DNA of 26,081 nucleotides from a virus (IMGVR_UViG_3300045967_000068:1-26081); one strand, 5' to 3'; numbered from the stretch's first letter, positions 1-7,473 are shown. A program made the numbers and translations. The notes: generated by a model not told the origin, from the sequence alone.

Positions 1-1
1 G

Positions 2-175
2 TCGGTGGGGAAGGCGCCGGCCATTGTTCCTACCCCACCCCAACGCGCGAAAACTCTGTGCAGGTGCACACAGGCAGGTGAGTGCGAACAACATGACCAT
101 ACGATCACCGAGCACGAGAGCGAGCCCGAGCGCTTGGCCCACTGCCACCCTCATGCTCACTGGCACGAGGGGTAG
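2..175 (+). CDS. C-terminal end of a Cys/His-rich protein of unknown function (truncated by window edge)
   Basis: The frame is open from the left edge to TAG at 173-175 and would encode the last 57 or so residues of a protein. The tail is unusually rich in Cys and His, with C-x-C and later spaced Cys residues and an ending like HCHPHAHWHEG, which could bind a metal. Third positions are mainly G/C, better than in the other two frames. The stop lies 7 bases before the next ATG and just upstream of its ribosome binding site, matching the tight packing seen elsewhere. The start is outside the window. The competing frame with a GTG at 78 looks less protein-like. Function is unknown and the call is tentative. 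Confidence 0.35.
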   Translation, partial: SVGKAPAIVPTPPQRAKTLCRCTQAGECEQHDHTITEHESEPERLAHCHPHAHWHEG

Positions 176-182
176 GGGGGGT

Positions 183-524
183 ATGGCGAAGCAGCACTCC
201 ACCAACCCCAAGGCCATCCGCGAGATGCGACACCGTCATGCCCGCATGGACCGGGCGGAGAGGATGGGGGCACGGCGCAATGGGGGGGTGGGTGAACAGC
301 GGGGGCGTGGGGTGCATGAGCACGGCGCCTCCTGCCTCACGCGGTTCATGCTTCTGCAGCACGAGCTGGACCCGTACTACCTGTGCACGGCGGAGCAGGT
401 GCCCGAGGGTGGGAGCTGGGGGCCGGGGTGCACGAGGAGGGCAGGGCATCCGGGCACCCTCCACATCGCACGCACCTACAGCAGGGCCGAGGTCGTAGCG
501 CGCTGGCACGGGGGTATGGGATGA
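183..524 (+). CDS. Small hypothetical protein with Cys/His motif
   Basis: A 113-residue protein. I chose the ATG at 183 because a purine-rich Shine-Dalgarno stretch (GGGGTAGGGGGG) lies directly before it; an upstream in-frame GTG at 78 would add a low-complexity head. The first half is basic. The second half has the string LDPYYLCTAEQVP, then GPGCTRRAGHPGTLHIA, and ends in ARWH. The Cys...Cys-x4-GHPG-x-H arrangement resembles short Cys/His proteins often seen in actinobacterial phages, which may bind zinc. It overlaps the next gene by 4 bases (ATGA). No function can be assigned. Confidence 0.6.
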   Translation: MAKQHSTNPKAIREMRHRHARMDRAERMGARRNGGVGEQRGRGVHEHGASCLTRFMLLQHELDPYYLCTAEQVPEGGSWGPGCTRRAGHPGTLHIARTYSRAEVVARWHGGMG

Positions 525-736
525 TCCGGGGCAAGGGCAGCAGCCGACCAGCGTGGCATGACGCCATGCGCAGCGAGCATCCAGAAGACTACGGACTCGA
601 GCCCGAGTACCGCGAGCCCCTCGCCACGCCAGCTCCAGCGCACACGCCCGAGGAGCTGGCCCTGCAGCTCGCAGGCGATCCAGAGTTCCAGCAATGGGCC
701 TATGAGATCCGCCACACCATGCGCCGTGTACCCTGA
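521..736 (+). CDS. Small acidic hypothetical protein
   Basis: A 71-residue protein starting at an ATG that overlaps the preceding TGA (ATGA), so it is probably translationally coupled. It has a basic start (MIRGKGSSRPAWHD), a Pro/Glu-rich middle, and a likely amphipathic helix near the end (EELALQLAGDPEFQQWAYEI). There are no Cys residues or recognisable motifs. It sits in the run of small genes before the terminase genes. Function is unknown. Confidence 0.55.
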   Translation: MIRGKGSSRPAWHDAMRSEHPEDYGLEPEYREPLATPAPAHTPEELALQLAGDPEFQQWAYEIRHTMRRVP

Positions 737-740
737 GCCC

Positions 741-917
741 ATGAAACTAGCCCGCCTCGTGCTGTGCCAGCTCCTGGGCTCTCACCATGAACAGCCCGTC
801 ACAGCCACGACCAAGCGCGGCGCCTACGTGCTGCTGCGGTGCACACGCTGCCCCCACGAGCGGGCCCTGATCGGGCGACAGGCCGAGGAGTGGATCGCGA
901 GGTATCTGCGAGGGTGA
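741..917 (+). CDS. Small CxxC protein, possible zinc-ribbon fragment
   Basis: A 58-residue protein from the ATG at 741, four bases after the previous stop. It contains a C-x-x-C knuckle (LLRCTRCPHERALIG) preceded by two adjacent His and an isolated Cys near the N-terminus, and it ends in a helix-like stretch (AEEWIARYLRG). The pattern resembles half of a zinc ribbon, where a small beta-hairpin carries the metal ligands. The stop overlaps the next start as GTGA. Many phages carry such mini-proteins near terminase genes; a role in DNA or RNA binding is possible but not shown. Confidence 0.55.
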   Translation: MKLARLVLCQLLGSHHEQPVTATTKRGAYVLLRCTRCPHERALIGRQAEEWIARYLRG

Positions 918-1135
918 GCACCAATGGCCGCGAGGAGCTGGCGCGCCGCCTGCAGCGTATCTTCCTCGCCAATGCCGACACCGGCGAGGAGGTGCAGGAG
1001 GCCACGCTGCTAGGCTTCGCAGACGACATCCTCGCCGGCGACTACACCGACCGGCGAACAGGCCCGCGCAAGGGCGACGGTGGGCCACCGATGGCCCTCG
1101 TGCCCGAGCGCTCACAGAGTGGGAGCGCGCACTAG
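914..1135 (+). CDS. Small acidic hypothetical protein upstream of small terminase
   Basis: A 73-residue protein read from the GTG at 914, which overlaps the preceding TGA. The N-terminal two thirds looks helical and acidic (REELARRLQRIFLANADTG, then ATLLGFADDILAGDY); the end is Gly/Pro-rich and probably disordered. Its TAG stop at 1133-1135 directly abuts the ATG of the small terminase gene, so the two are probably cotranslated. There is no recognised domain. A packaging accessory role is only suggested by position. Confidence 0.55.
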   Translation: MSTNGREELARRLQRIFLANADTGEEVQEATLLGFADDILAGDYTDRRTGPRKGDGGPPMALVPERSQSGSAH

Positions 1136-1741
1136 ATGCCTCGCACCGCCACCCAGGGCCGCAAGCCTCGCACGATCGAGGAGCGCCGGGCTGCCGGCGA
1201 GCCCGTAACGGTGCTGCCCATGGTGGTGGGTGGCCGCCCTGCCGAGGGCGAGATGGACACGCCTCCGGCCAACCTCGACAAGTGGGCGAAGGCCGCATGG
1301 CGCGAGGTGGTGCCGCACCTCATCGCGGGCAAGCTCATCGACCGCGTGGACCGGCAGGCCCTGGAGGCCTACTGCCTCCACGTGGGGCGCGCTCGGGCCC
1401 TGCGCGAGGAGATCGAGTGGGTCCACGAGCAGCCCCGCTGGGACGAGGAAGGCCAGCTCGAGAACGCCAAGACGGTGGGGCGCCGGCTCCGCCACCGCAC
1501 GCTGTCCGAGCAGTTCACGGCCGTTACGGCGCGTGGCTTCACCTCGAACCCGCTGCTGAGCCAAGAGCGCGAGGCCCTGCGCGAGGCGCGTATGGCCGGC
1601 GAGCTGCTCGGGCTCAACCCTGTGGGCCGTACCCGGCTCGTGGGCAAGAACCCCAAGGGCAAGGGCGTGGGCCTGGGCGCGCTTACGGCCGGGCTGCCGC
1701 CCCTGCGCGTCGTGCCCCCGGAGGGCGAGGAGGAGCTATGA
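1136..1741 (+). CDS. terS: Terminase small subunit, P27 family
   Basis: A 201-residue protein with the layout of P27-type small terminases: a basic, Pro-containing N-terminus (QGRKPRTIEERRAAGEP), a Trp/Ala helix (LDKWAKAAWREVVPHLIAGK), the typical 'DRQALEAYCLHVGRARALREEI' region, and a C-terminal part ending in NPLLSQEREALREAR and the helix GELLGLNPVGRTRL. In this family the subunit recognises phage DNA and hands it to the large subunit. The ATG directly follows the previous stop; GGGAG lies about 12 bases upstream. The last codons overlap the next ATG (ATGA). Family assignment is by motif reading. The large subunit follows about 800 bases later, after three small genes. Confidence 0.85.
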   Translation: MPRTATQGRKPRTIEERRAAGEPVTVLPMVVGGRPAEGEMDTPPANLDKWAKAAWREVVPHLIAGKLIDRVDRQALEAYCLHVGRARALREEIEWVHEQPRWDEEGQLENAKTVGRRLRHRTLSEQFTAVTARGFTSNPLLSQEREALREARMAGELLGLNPVGRTRLVGKNPKGKGVGLGALTAGLPPLRVVPPEGEEEL

Positions 1742-1938
1742 CCAAGCGCAGCAAGCGCACCGAGGGCTACGCCATCGAGCTGGAGGAGGGCTCGGCCATA
1801 CCCGAGGCGGAGTTCCGCGAACTCCTCGACCGGGTGGCCGCGAACATCGGGCTCGACCGCATGTTCGCGCAGGGCCCCGAGCTGCCCCTGTACGACCACA
1901 ACCAGCATCAGGTGGGCGTGGCCCGGAGGAACGGCTAG
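1738..1938 (+). CDS. Small acidic hypothetical protein
   Basis: A 66-residue protein coupled to the small terminase by an ATGA overlap, with its own TAG overlapping the following GTG (TAGTG). It has a basic start (MTKRSKRTEGYAI), an acidic middle with a predicted helix (EAEFRELLDRVAANIGLDRMF), and the tail YDHNQHQVGVARRNG. There are no Cys residues and no known motif. Its place between the two terminase subunits suggests a packaging-related or accessory job, but nothing in the sequence proves it. Confidence 0.6.
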   Translation: MTKRSKRTEGYAIELEEGSAIPEAEFRELLDRVAANIGLDRMFAQGPELPLYDHNQHQVGVARRNG

Positions 1939-2102
1939 TGCCCTACGACGTGCAGCGCGACCACCCGCAGTGCCCCTCGGGCAAGAAGGTGGCCCTCGTC
2001 AAGCGCGACGACGGCAAGGTGATGGGCTGCCACCCCAATGAGGTGATGGCCCAGCGCCAACGCGCCGCGATCGAGGCCTCCGAGGCCCGCCGTGGGGGCT
2101 GA
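1938..2102 (+). CDS. 54-residue CPSGK...GCH mini-protein
   Basis: A short gene starting at a GTG that overlaps the preceding TAG and ending at TGA 2100-2102, inside the start of the next gene. It reads roughly as DHPQCPSGKKVALV, KRDDGKVMGCHP, then a helix of Ala/Arg/Glu. The paired Cys residues flanking a beta-hairpin (C...VALVKRDDGKVMGC-H) match a mini-domain I recall from phage proteins near portal or capsid-maturation genes (motif form C-x-x-G-x-x-A-V-V-x-D-x-G-x-x-x-G-C-H). Role unknown. Its overlaps on both sides and G/C-rich third positions argue that it is real. Confidence 0.65.
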   Translation: MPYDVQRDHPQCPSGKKVALVKRDDGKVMGCHPNEVMAQRQRAAIEASEARRGG

Positions 2103-2532
2103 GCCCTTCGCAGACAACGCCCCAGGCGCCATAACCGAGGAGCAGGCCGAGGCCATCCAGCGGTGGTGCGAGGACGCCTCCGCCCGCCTGGGGCTGCGCG
2201 ACTGGCGCTGGAGGGTGAGCACCCACGAGGCCGAGCCCAAGGCCTACGCCAGCAGCTATGTGCTCGACCAAGGCGACGAGTCGGTGGTGGCGGTGTCGAG
2301 CGACTTCACTTCGCGGCCCGAGCCCGAGCAGCGCCACAGCCTCACCCACGAGGTGCTCCACCCGCACTTCTACCGCGTAACGCGCCTGTTCGACAAGCTC
2401 ATCGAGCGCGAGCTGGGCAACCGCACCGAGGCGGTCATCATGGCCGCCGTGCACGAGGCCGAGGAGCAGGCCATCGACCGCATGGCCTACGCGGTCGCGC
2501 GCATGCTGCCCCCGCTGGAGCTGCCCGAGTAG
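2092..2532 (+). CDS. HExxH zincin-like metalloprotease/structural zinc protein
   Basis: A 146-residue protein from the GTG at 2092, overlapping the previous gene by 11 bases. Residues 86-90 are HEVLH, a canonical zincin motif with two His ligands and the catalytic Glu, embedded in a hydrophobic helix (HSLTHEVLHPHF). About 35 residues later the stretch HEAEEQAIDRMAYAVA offers a Glu as third ligand, as in gluzincins. Residues 36-72 form a likely beta-sheet (WRWRVSTHE..., then ESVVAVSSDF), the order found in SprT-like and related phage peptidase families. It could be an active protease or an inactive zinc-stabilised fold. It lies between the terminase subunits, far from the capsid gene, so a prohead protease role is not obvious. 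Confidence 0.65.
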   Translation: MGAEPFADNAPGAITEEQAEAIQRWCEDASARLGLRDWRWRVSTHEAEPKAYASSYVLDQGDESVVAVSSDFTSRPEPEQRHSLTHEVLHPHFYRVTRLFDKLIERELGNRTEAVIMAAVHEAEEQAIDRMAYAVARMLPPLELPE

Positions 2533-2533
2533 C

Positions 2534-4213
2534 GTGCTCGCCACTCACGAGGAGATCGCACCCGGCATAGCGTGGCTCGCCCACGAGCGGCCCACCCTCG
2601 GACCCAGGGTAGGCGCGTTCTGCTACCACAATGTGCGGCAGACCAAGGGCCGCTGGGCTGGCCACCCGCTGCTGTTCGAGGAGTGGCAGCAGGCGTTCCT
2701 GAACGAGGCATTCGAGGTCGACCCGCTAACCGGCCTGCGCATCTACACCGAGGTGCTCCTGGGCATCCCGCGCAAGAACGGGAAGAGCACCATGGCCTCG
2801 GGGCTGAGCCTCTACCTGCTCGTGGCCGATGGCGAGGCCGGCCCCGAGGTGTATAACGCCGCGGCCGCCAAGGACCAAGCTCGAGTCGTGTTCCAGCAGG
2901 CGAAGCAGTTCGTGGAGGCCTCGCCCACGCTGGAGGACTTCCTGCTCGTCAAGCGCTCCGAGATCGAGAGCCCCGAGAACATGGGCGTGCTCCGGGTGCT
3001 CTCCTCGCGCTCGGATCTGCAGCACGGCTCCAACCCCTCGGGCAACGTCATCGACGAGCTGTGGGCGCACAAGACCAACGACCTCTATGTGGCGCTCACC
3101 ACCGGCACGGCGGCCCGCGAGCACCCGTTCACCCTCACGATCACCACGGCAGGCTTTGACGAGGAGAGCCCGCTGGGGGAGCTATACACCAAAGCCCTGA
3201 AGCTGGAGGTGGAGCGGCCCACCCCGTTCCTCACGATCGCCCGCGACCGCGAGAACGGCTTCCTGATGTACTGGTATGGGGTGCCCGAGGACTCCGCCTA
3301 CGACGTGCACGACCCCGAGGTGGTGAAGCAGGCCAACCCGGCCTCGTGGGTGACGGTGCCCTACCTCCGGCGCGAGATGAACAAGCCCAGCATGCGCTTC
3401 ATCGAGTACCGCCGCTGGCACGCCAATCAGTGGACCGCGGCCGAGGATGCGTGGGTGGAGGGCAGCGTGTGGGACTCGTGCAAGGCGCCCCAGCTCCAGC
3501 TCCGCCCCGAGCTGCCGATCGGGGCCGCGGTGGACATGGGCGAGGTGTACGACTCCACGGGCGTGGTGTGGGCCCAGCGCCAGCGCGGGCTGCCATGCAA
3601 GAACGAGGCCTGCCACGTGCAGGTGGCGCCAGCCGTGGGCCGCCGCAAAGCCCGCTTCGAGTGGCAGCACGGGCAAGCCGGCTGCACCGCCGACCGGGTG
3701 GTGGTGCGCAGCAAGCGCTGGAGCAACCCCTACCCGCCAGGGCACGCCCTGCGCGAGCACTGGCGCGTGAACACAGAAGAGGTGCGGGGGCACGTGCGCG
3801 GGCTCCGCGAGCGCTACCCGGTGGCCATGGCGAAGCGCGACAAACGCACCATGCCGGGGCCGGCCGTGGGGTATGACCCGTGGCACTTCCGCGAGAGCGC
3901 GGAGATGCTGGAGGAGGAGGGCCTGAACATGGTCGAGTTCCCGCAGAACGCGGCACGCATGGGCCCTGCCTCCGAGCAGCTACTGGAGCTGGTCAAGGCC
4001 GGCCGGCTCGCCCACAATGGCGACCCCCAGCTCCGGCAGGCCGTAACCTCGGCCATCGCCAAGCGCACCCGCCGGGGGTGGGTCATCGACAAGCCCAAGG
4101 GCTCGACCAAGCTCATCGACCTCGCGGTGGCTTGCGCCATGGCCGTCTCGATGGCTATGCTGGAGCCGCCGAAGCCGCGCGAGCGCAAGCCTGGGCGAGC
4201 GGTAGGCTTCTGA
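2534..4213 (+). CDS. terL: Terminase large subunit (HK97-type ATPase/nuclease)
   Basis: A 559-residue packaging motor. The N-terminal ATPase has a deviant Walker A at residues 77-86 (GIPRKNGKST) and a Walker B with catalytic Glu at 171-175 (NVIDE). The RNase H-like nuclease follows: D334 in AAVDMGEVYDSTGVVW, D448 in AVGYDPWHF, and D529 in KLIDLAVACAMA. In this family the ATPase drives DNA into the prohead and the nuclease cuts the concatemer. An insertion at about 351-413 carries C355, C360, H361, H379 and C384 and may bind zinc; I do not recall this as standard for the family. Translation starts at GTG 2534, one base after the previous stop. The portal gene follows, as usual. Confidence 0.95.
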   Translation: MLATHEEIAPGIAWLAHERPTLGPRVGAFCYHNVRQTKGRWAGHPLLFEEWQQAFLNEAFEVDPLTGLRIYTEVLLGIPRKNGKSTMASGLSLYLLVADGEAGPEVYNAAAAKDQARVVFQQAKQFVEASPTLEDFLLVKRSEIESPENMGVLRVLSSRSDLQHGSNPSGNVIDELWAHKTNDLYVALTTGTAAREHPFTLTITTAGFDEESPLGELYTKALKLEVERPTPFLTIARDRENGFLMYWYGVPEDSAYDVHDPEVVKQANPASWVTVPYLRREMNKPSMRFIEYRRWHANQWTAAEDAWVEGSVWDSCKAPQLQLRPELPIGAAVDMGEVYDSTGVVWAQRQRGLPCKNEACHVQVAPAVGRRKARFEWQHGQAGCTADRVVVRSKRWSNPYPPGHALREHWRVNTEEVRGHVRGLRERYPVAMAKRDKRTMPGPAVGYDPWHFRESAEMLEEEGLNMVEFPQNAARMGPASEQLLELVKAGRLAHNGDPQLRQAVTSAIAKRTRRGWVIDKPKGSTKLIDLAVACAMAVSMAMLEPPKPRERKPGRAVGF

Positions 4214-4222
4214 GGAGGGCCG

Positions 4223-5812
4223 GTGGCACTCGCACCCAACCTGCTACCACTGAGGGCGCCGGGCGCCAACGCCAAGCCCGAGGTGGGCAGCCCCGAGTGG
4301 TGGGCCCTGCGCCTGCTGCGCCGGCTCGAGACTCGAGCAGCCACCCTCGCCAAGTGGGACCGTTACTACGAAGGCGACCAGCCCCTAGCCTTTGCCAGCC
4401 AGAAGTTCGAGGAGGCGTTTGGCGATCGCTTCCCCGCGTTCACGAGCAACTTCTGCCAGCTCGCGGTGGACGGCATCGTGGAGCGCCTAGAGGTGCAGGG
4501 CTTCCGCTTCAATAGCCCCGAGGGCGACTCCGACCTGTGGGAGGTGTGGCAGGAGAACGACCTGGACGCCGGCTCGCAGCAGGCGCACACCGAGGCCATG
4601 ATCATGGGCATGGCCTACGCGCTCGTGGAGCCCCAGGGCGAGGGCGTGCCGCTCATCACGGTGGAGAGCCCGCTGCAGGCGATCGTGGCACCCGACCCGA
4701 GGCGCGCGACCAAGCGCTCGGCCGGGCTCAAACGGTGGATCGATGACGAGGCCCGGTGCGTGCTCGTGGTGTACCTGCCCGAGGGCGTGTATAAGTTCCG
4801 GAGCGCCAAGGCCTGGGCCGACCATTACAGCCACTACGGCGATTTCGGGCGGCCGCCCGCCGGCGAGCTGGAGCCCGGCGAGTGGACCGAGCAGATGAGC
4901 CACCTCTGGCACGGCGCAGGCTTCGAGCCCTACCAGCCCACGGGCGATGATGAGTGGCCGCTGCCCAACCCCATGGGCGTGGTGCCCCTCGTGGAGCTGG
5001 CCAACCGCCCACGGATCAACCGCCCAGGGCAGAGCGAGATCAAGCCCATCCAGAGCAATCAGGACGCGGTCAATAAGTACCGCACCGACGCCCTCATCAC
5101 CTCGGAGTTCGCAGCCTACCCGCAGCGCTACCTGCTCAACTATGAGCCCGAGACCGACGAGGCTACCGGGCGTGCTCGTGAGCCGTTCCGCACGGCCATC
5201 GACCGCCTGTGGACGGTGCCGCCGGCCGATCCCGACAACCCCGACGCCCCCGAGCCCAAGATCGGCAGCCTGCCGGCGGCCAGCCTCGAACCGTATGAGC
5301 GCATGATCGCCATGGAGGTGGGCCACCTCTCCAGCATCTCGGGCCTGCCCTACCACTACTTCCTGAGCACCCCCACCGCCGTGCCGCCCTCGGGCGAGAG
5401 CCTGAAGAGCAGCGAGGCCCGGCTGGTACGCAAGATCGGGCGCGCGCAGCTCCACCTGGGCGAGGGCTGGGAGGAGGTCATGCGCGTGGCGCTGCGGGCC
5501 CGCCGCGATGCGAGGGCCGAGCTGCGCACCGCCGAAACGATCTGGCAGGACACCGAGACGCGGAACGAGGCCACCCGCACCGATGCCGTGGTCAAGCTCC
5601 ACACCCAAGGGATCATCGACGACGAGCTGGCGTGGGAGATGCTCGGGCTCTCGCCGGCACAGATCGAACGCATCCAGGAGCGCATGGCCAAGGCCGAGGA
5701 GGAGGCCGAGGCCGAGCAGGCGGAGGCGCCCCCAGCTCCGCCTGCTGCTCCGCCCGAGGTGGTGCCGGCCCCGACGGGCCCGCGCATGGGTGCTACAGTA
5801 CCGAACGCATAG
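4223..5812 (+). CDS. Portal protein, SPP1 gp6-like
   Basis: A 529-residue portal protein. The N-terminus holds the helix WWALRLLRRLETRAATLAKW followed by YYEGDQPLAFAS, and then FTSNFCQLAVDGIVERLEVQGFRF, typical of the SPP1 gp6-like portal family. The clip/stem region includes PIQSNQDAVNKYRTDAL and GLPYHYFLS...SGESLKSSEARLVRKI. The C-terminal 50 residues are acidic then Pro/Ala-rich and probably disordered. Twelve copies are expected to form the ring through which DNA is packaged and to which the neck attaches. GTG 4223 has GAGGAGG at 4212-4218 just upstream, overlapping the TerL stop. A strong hairpin begins at the last base of the stop codon. Confidence 0.92.
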   Translation: MALAPNLLPLRAPGANAKPEVGSPEWWALRLLRRLETRAATLAKWDRYYEGDQPLAFASQKFEEAFGDRFPAFTSNFCQLAVDGIVERLEVQGFRFNSPEGDSDLWEVWQENDLDAGSQQAHTEAMIMGMAYALVEPQGEGVPLITVESPLQAIVAPDPRRATKRSAGLKRWIDDEARCVLVVYLPEGVYKFRSAKAWADHYSHYGDFGRPPAGELEPGEWTEQMSHLWHGAGFEPYQPTGDDEWPLPNPMGVVPLVELANRPRINRPGQSEIKPIQSNQDAVNKYRTDALITSEFAAYPQRYLLNYEPETDEATGRAREPFRTAIDRLWTVPPADPDNPDAPEPKIGSLPAASLEPYERMIAMEVGHLSSISGLPYHYFLSTPTAVPPSGESLKSSEARLVRKIGRAQLHLGEGWEEVMRVALRARRDARAELRTAETIWQDTETRNEATRTDAVVKLHTQGIIDDELAWEMLGLSPAQIERIQERMAKAEEEAEAEQAEAPPAPPAAPPEVVPAPTGPRMGATVPNA

Positions 5813-5830
5813 GTGGCAACCCTTGCCACC
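5812..5830 (+). other. Intercistronic hairpin between portal and scaffold genes
   Basis: GGTGGCAA (5812-5819), loop CCC, TTGCCACC (5823-5830): a perfect 8-base-pair stem beginning on the last base of the portal stop codon. There is no U-tract after it, so classical intrinsic termination is doubtful. It more likely protects or processes the downstream scaffold-capsid message, or reduces read-through from the portal gene. The scaffold start follows 20 bases later. Confidence 0.6.
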
Positions 5831-5850
5831 ACACGTTCTAGGGGTATAGG

Positions 5851-6480
5851 GTGAGCGAGAGAGCAGAGACGGGTGCAGCCGGGGCCCAGGCGGCCGCCGG
5901 CGCACAGCCCCAGGAGGGCGCCAAGCCTACCGGCCAGGAGCCGGCCGCGGCACAGGGCCAGGAGCCCGCCGCTGGAGCAGCAGGCGCGGCCGAGGAAAGC
6001 CCCGAGGAGCGGGCCGACCGGCTGGAGCGTGAGCTGAAAGAGACCCGAGCCGAGGCGGCACGCAACCGCCGCAAGGCGCAGGATCTCGAGACAGCCCAAG
6101 CCAAGGCCGCCGAGGCCGGCATGTCGGAGCTGGAGCGGGCCCAGGCGGCACAGCGGGCCGCGGAGGAGCGAGCAACCGCACTGGAGGCGCAGGTGCGCAC
6201 CCAGGGCATCCGATCGGCAGCCCTCACGGCTGCCACGAAGCTCGGCTTCCGCAACCCCGAGGTGGCCTACCGGCTGCTGGACCGAGACGAGCTGGAGTTC
6301 ACCGACGAGGGTGAGCCCAAGAACGTGGAGGCCCTGCTGCGCAAGCTCGCCACGAGCGAGAGCTACCTAGTCAAGGGCGCCGCTGCAGGCGACTACGGCG
6401 GAGGCAACCGGGGCGGCCAGCAGGAGCCGGCCCAGCCCGGAATGAACGAACTCATCAAAGCGGCCATCCGCGGGGGCTGA
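5851..6480 (+). CDS. Capsid scaffolding protein
   Basis: A 209-residue protein with the composition of phage scaffolds. Residues 1-50 are Ala/Gly/Pro/Gln-rich and disordered. Residues 51-115 form a long charged coiled coil (ERADRLERELKETRAEAARN and onward). Then comes a compact segment (SAALTAATKLGFRNPEVAYRL) and a Gly-rich linker leading to the C-terminal helix MNELIKAAIRGG, the usual place for the capsid-binding motif. Scaffold directs prohead assembly and is later lost. It starts at GTG 5851 with AGGGG nearby and precedes the major capsid gene. I see no separate prohead protease in the window, apart from the distant zincin, so scaffold may exit intact. Confidence 0.88.
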   Translation: MSERAETGAAGAQAAAGAQPQEGAKPTGQEPAAAQGQEPAAGAAGAAEESPEERADRLERELKETRAEAARNRRKAQDLETAQAKAAEAGMSELERAQAAQRAAEERATALEAQVRTQGIRSAALTAATKLGFRNPEVAYRLLDRDELEFTDEGEPKNVEALLRKLATSESYLVKGAAAGDYGGGNRGGQQEPAQPGMNELIKAAIRGG

Positions 6481-6504
6481 GCCCACGAGGCGCCGCTGCC
6501 ACAC

Positions 6505-6519
6505 GAGGAGCACCACTTG
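6505..6519 (+). promoter_or_regulatory. Strong ribosome binding site with TTG start of capsid gene
   Basis: GAGGAG at 6505-6510 is followed by six bases and TTG at 6517-6519. No ATG or GTG lies between this Shine-Dalgarno and the conserved capsid sequence, so TTG is the only plausible start. The same GAGGAGCAC leader precedes the gene at 7552. Confidence 0.7.
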
Positions 6520-7473
6520 GTCACTCGCACGGAGGCGCTGAGCCTCATCAACCGGCAGGACGCGACGGAGATCTGGCAGGCCGCACCCGAGTTCAGTGCA
6601 GCCCTCCGCACGTTCCGCACGGTCAACATGGGCAAGAAGCAGACGCGGTACCCGGTTATCGCAACCCTGCCCAATGCCGAGTTCGTGACCGGCGAGAACC
6701 CGCCGGACAGCCAGAAGCCCAGCGTCAACGTGACGTGGGGCGACCGGTATCTCGAGGCGGAGGAGATCGCGGGCATCGTGGTGATCCCCGAGAACGTGAT
6801 CGACGACGCCGAGCCCGAGTTCGACCTGTGGGCGGAGATCCGCCCGCGGATCATCGAGGCCGTGGGGTACGCCATCGACGCCGCCGTGTTCTTCGGGGTG
6901 AACGCGCCGGCCTCGTGGATCACCAACGGGGCCATCGGGCTGGTGCCGGCCGCCATTGCGGCGGGCAACACCTACGTGGAGGGCACCTCCGGGGTGGACC
7001 TCGCGGAGGACATCAACCAAACGATCGGCCTCGTCGAGGACGACGGCTACGACGCCCCGGTGGGCTACTCGCGGCGGAGCCTCCGCCGGCGGGTGCGAGG
7101 CCTCCGCGACGACAACGGCCAGCCGATCATCCAGCGGCCCCAGGACGGGAGCAACATCCCGAGCATCTACGGGGCCGACTGGCAGGTGGTGGGGAACGGC
7201 GCCTGGGACAACGACGAGGCCACGGCTCTCTTCGGAGACCCGCGGTACGCGGTGCTCGGGCTCCGGCAGGACATCACCTACAAGTTCCTGACCGAGGCCA
7301 CGGTCACCATGCTCGTGGAGGGCACCCCCACCCTCGTGAGCCTCGCGGAGAACGACCTGATCGGGCTCCGCTTCAAGATGCGGGTGGGTTTCCAGACCGC
7401 CGAGACGATCACTCGCGACGGAGGGGCCGACGCCTTCCCCTTCGCGGTGCTCCGACCGGTGGGCGCGAGCTAG
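6517..7473 (+). CDS. Major capsid protein, HK97 fold
   Basis: A 318-residue capsid protein. The short N-arm (TRTEALSLINRQDATEIWQ) leads into FRTVNMGKKQTRYPVIATLP, then the E-loop and the P-domain helix EFDLWAEIRPRIIEAVGYAI, followed by DAAVFFGVN. The C-terminal part shows GNGAWDNDEATALFGDPRYA and an ending of the type LRFKMRVGFQTAETITRDGG...FAVLRPVGA, typical of HK97-fold major capsid proteins in actinobacterial siphoviruses. There is no N-terminal delta domain, consistent with a separate scaffold. It starts at TTG behind a strong ribosome binding site. Codon choice differs slightly from its neighbours, with Val-Thr pairs written GTSAC rather than GTWAC, as expected for a highly expressed gene. 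Confidence 0.93.
   Translation: MVTRTEALSLINRQDATEIWQAAPEFSAALRTFRTVNMGKKQTRYPVIATLPNAEFVTGENPPDSQKPSVNVTWGDRYLEAEEIAGIVVIPENVIDDAEPEFDLWAEIRPRIIEAVGYAIDAAVFFGVNAPASWITNGAIGLVPAAIAAGNTYVEGTSGVDLAEDINQTIGLVEDDGYDAPVGYSRRSLRRRVRGLRDDNGQPIIQRPQDGSNIPSIYGADWQVVGNGAWDNDEATALFGDPRYAVLGLRQDITYKFLTEATVTMLVEGTPTLVSLAENDLIGLRFKMRVGFQTAETITRDGGADAFPFAVLRPVGAS

Noticed and set aside
78-182. GTG start at 78 for the gene at 183
   Set aside because: The GTGA overlap at 78-81 is tempting, but the added 35 residues are low-complexity with poor third-position G/C, and ATG 183 has a far better Shine-Dalgarno.
5823-5850. Possible promoter TTGCCA-N16-TATAGG before the scaffold gene
   Set aside because: The -35 candidate is one arm of a perfect hairpin and the implied start would fall inside the gene after its GTG, so it would not supply a leader or ribosome binding site.
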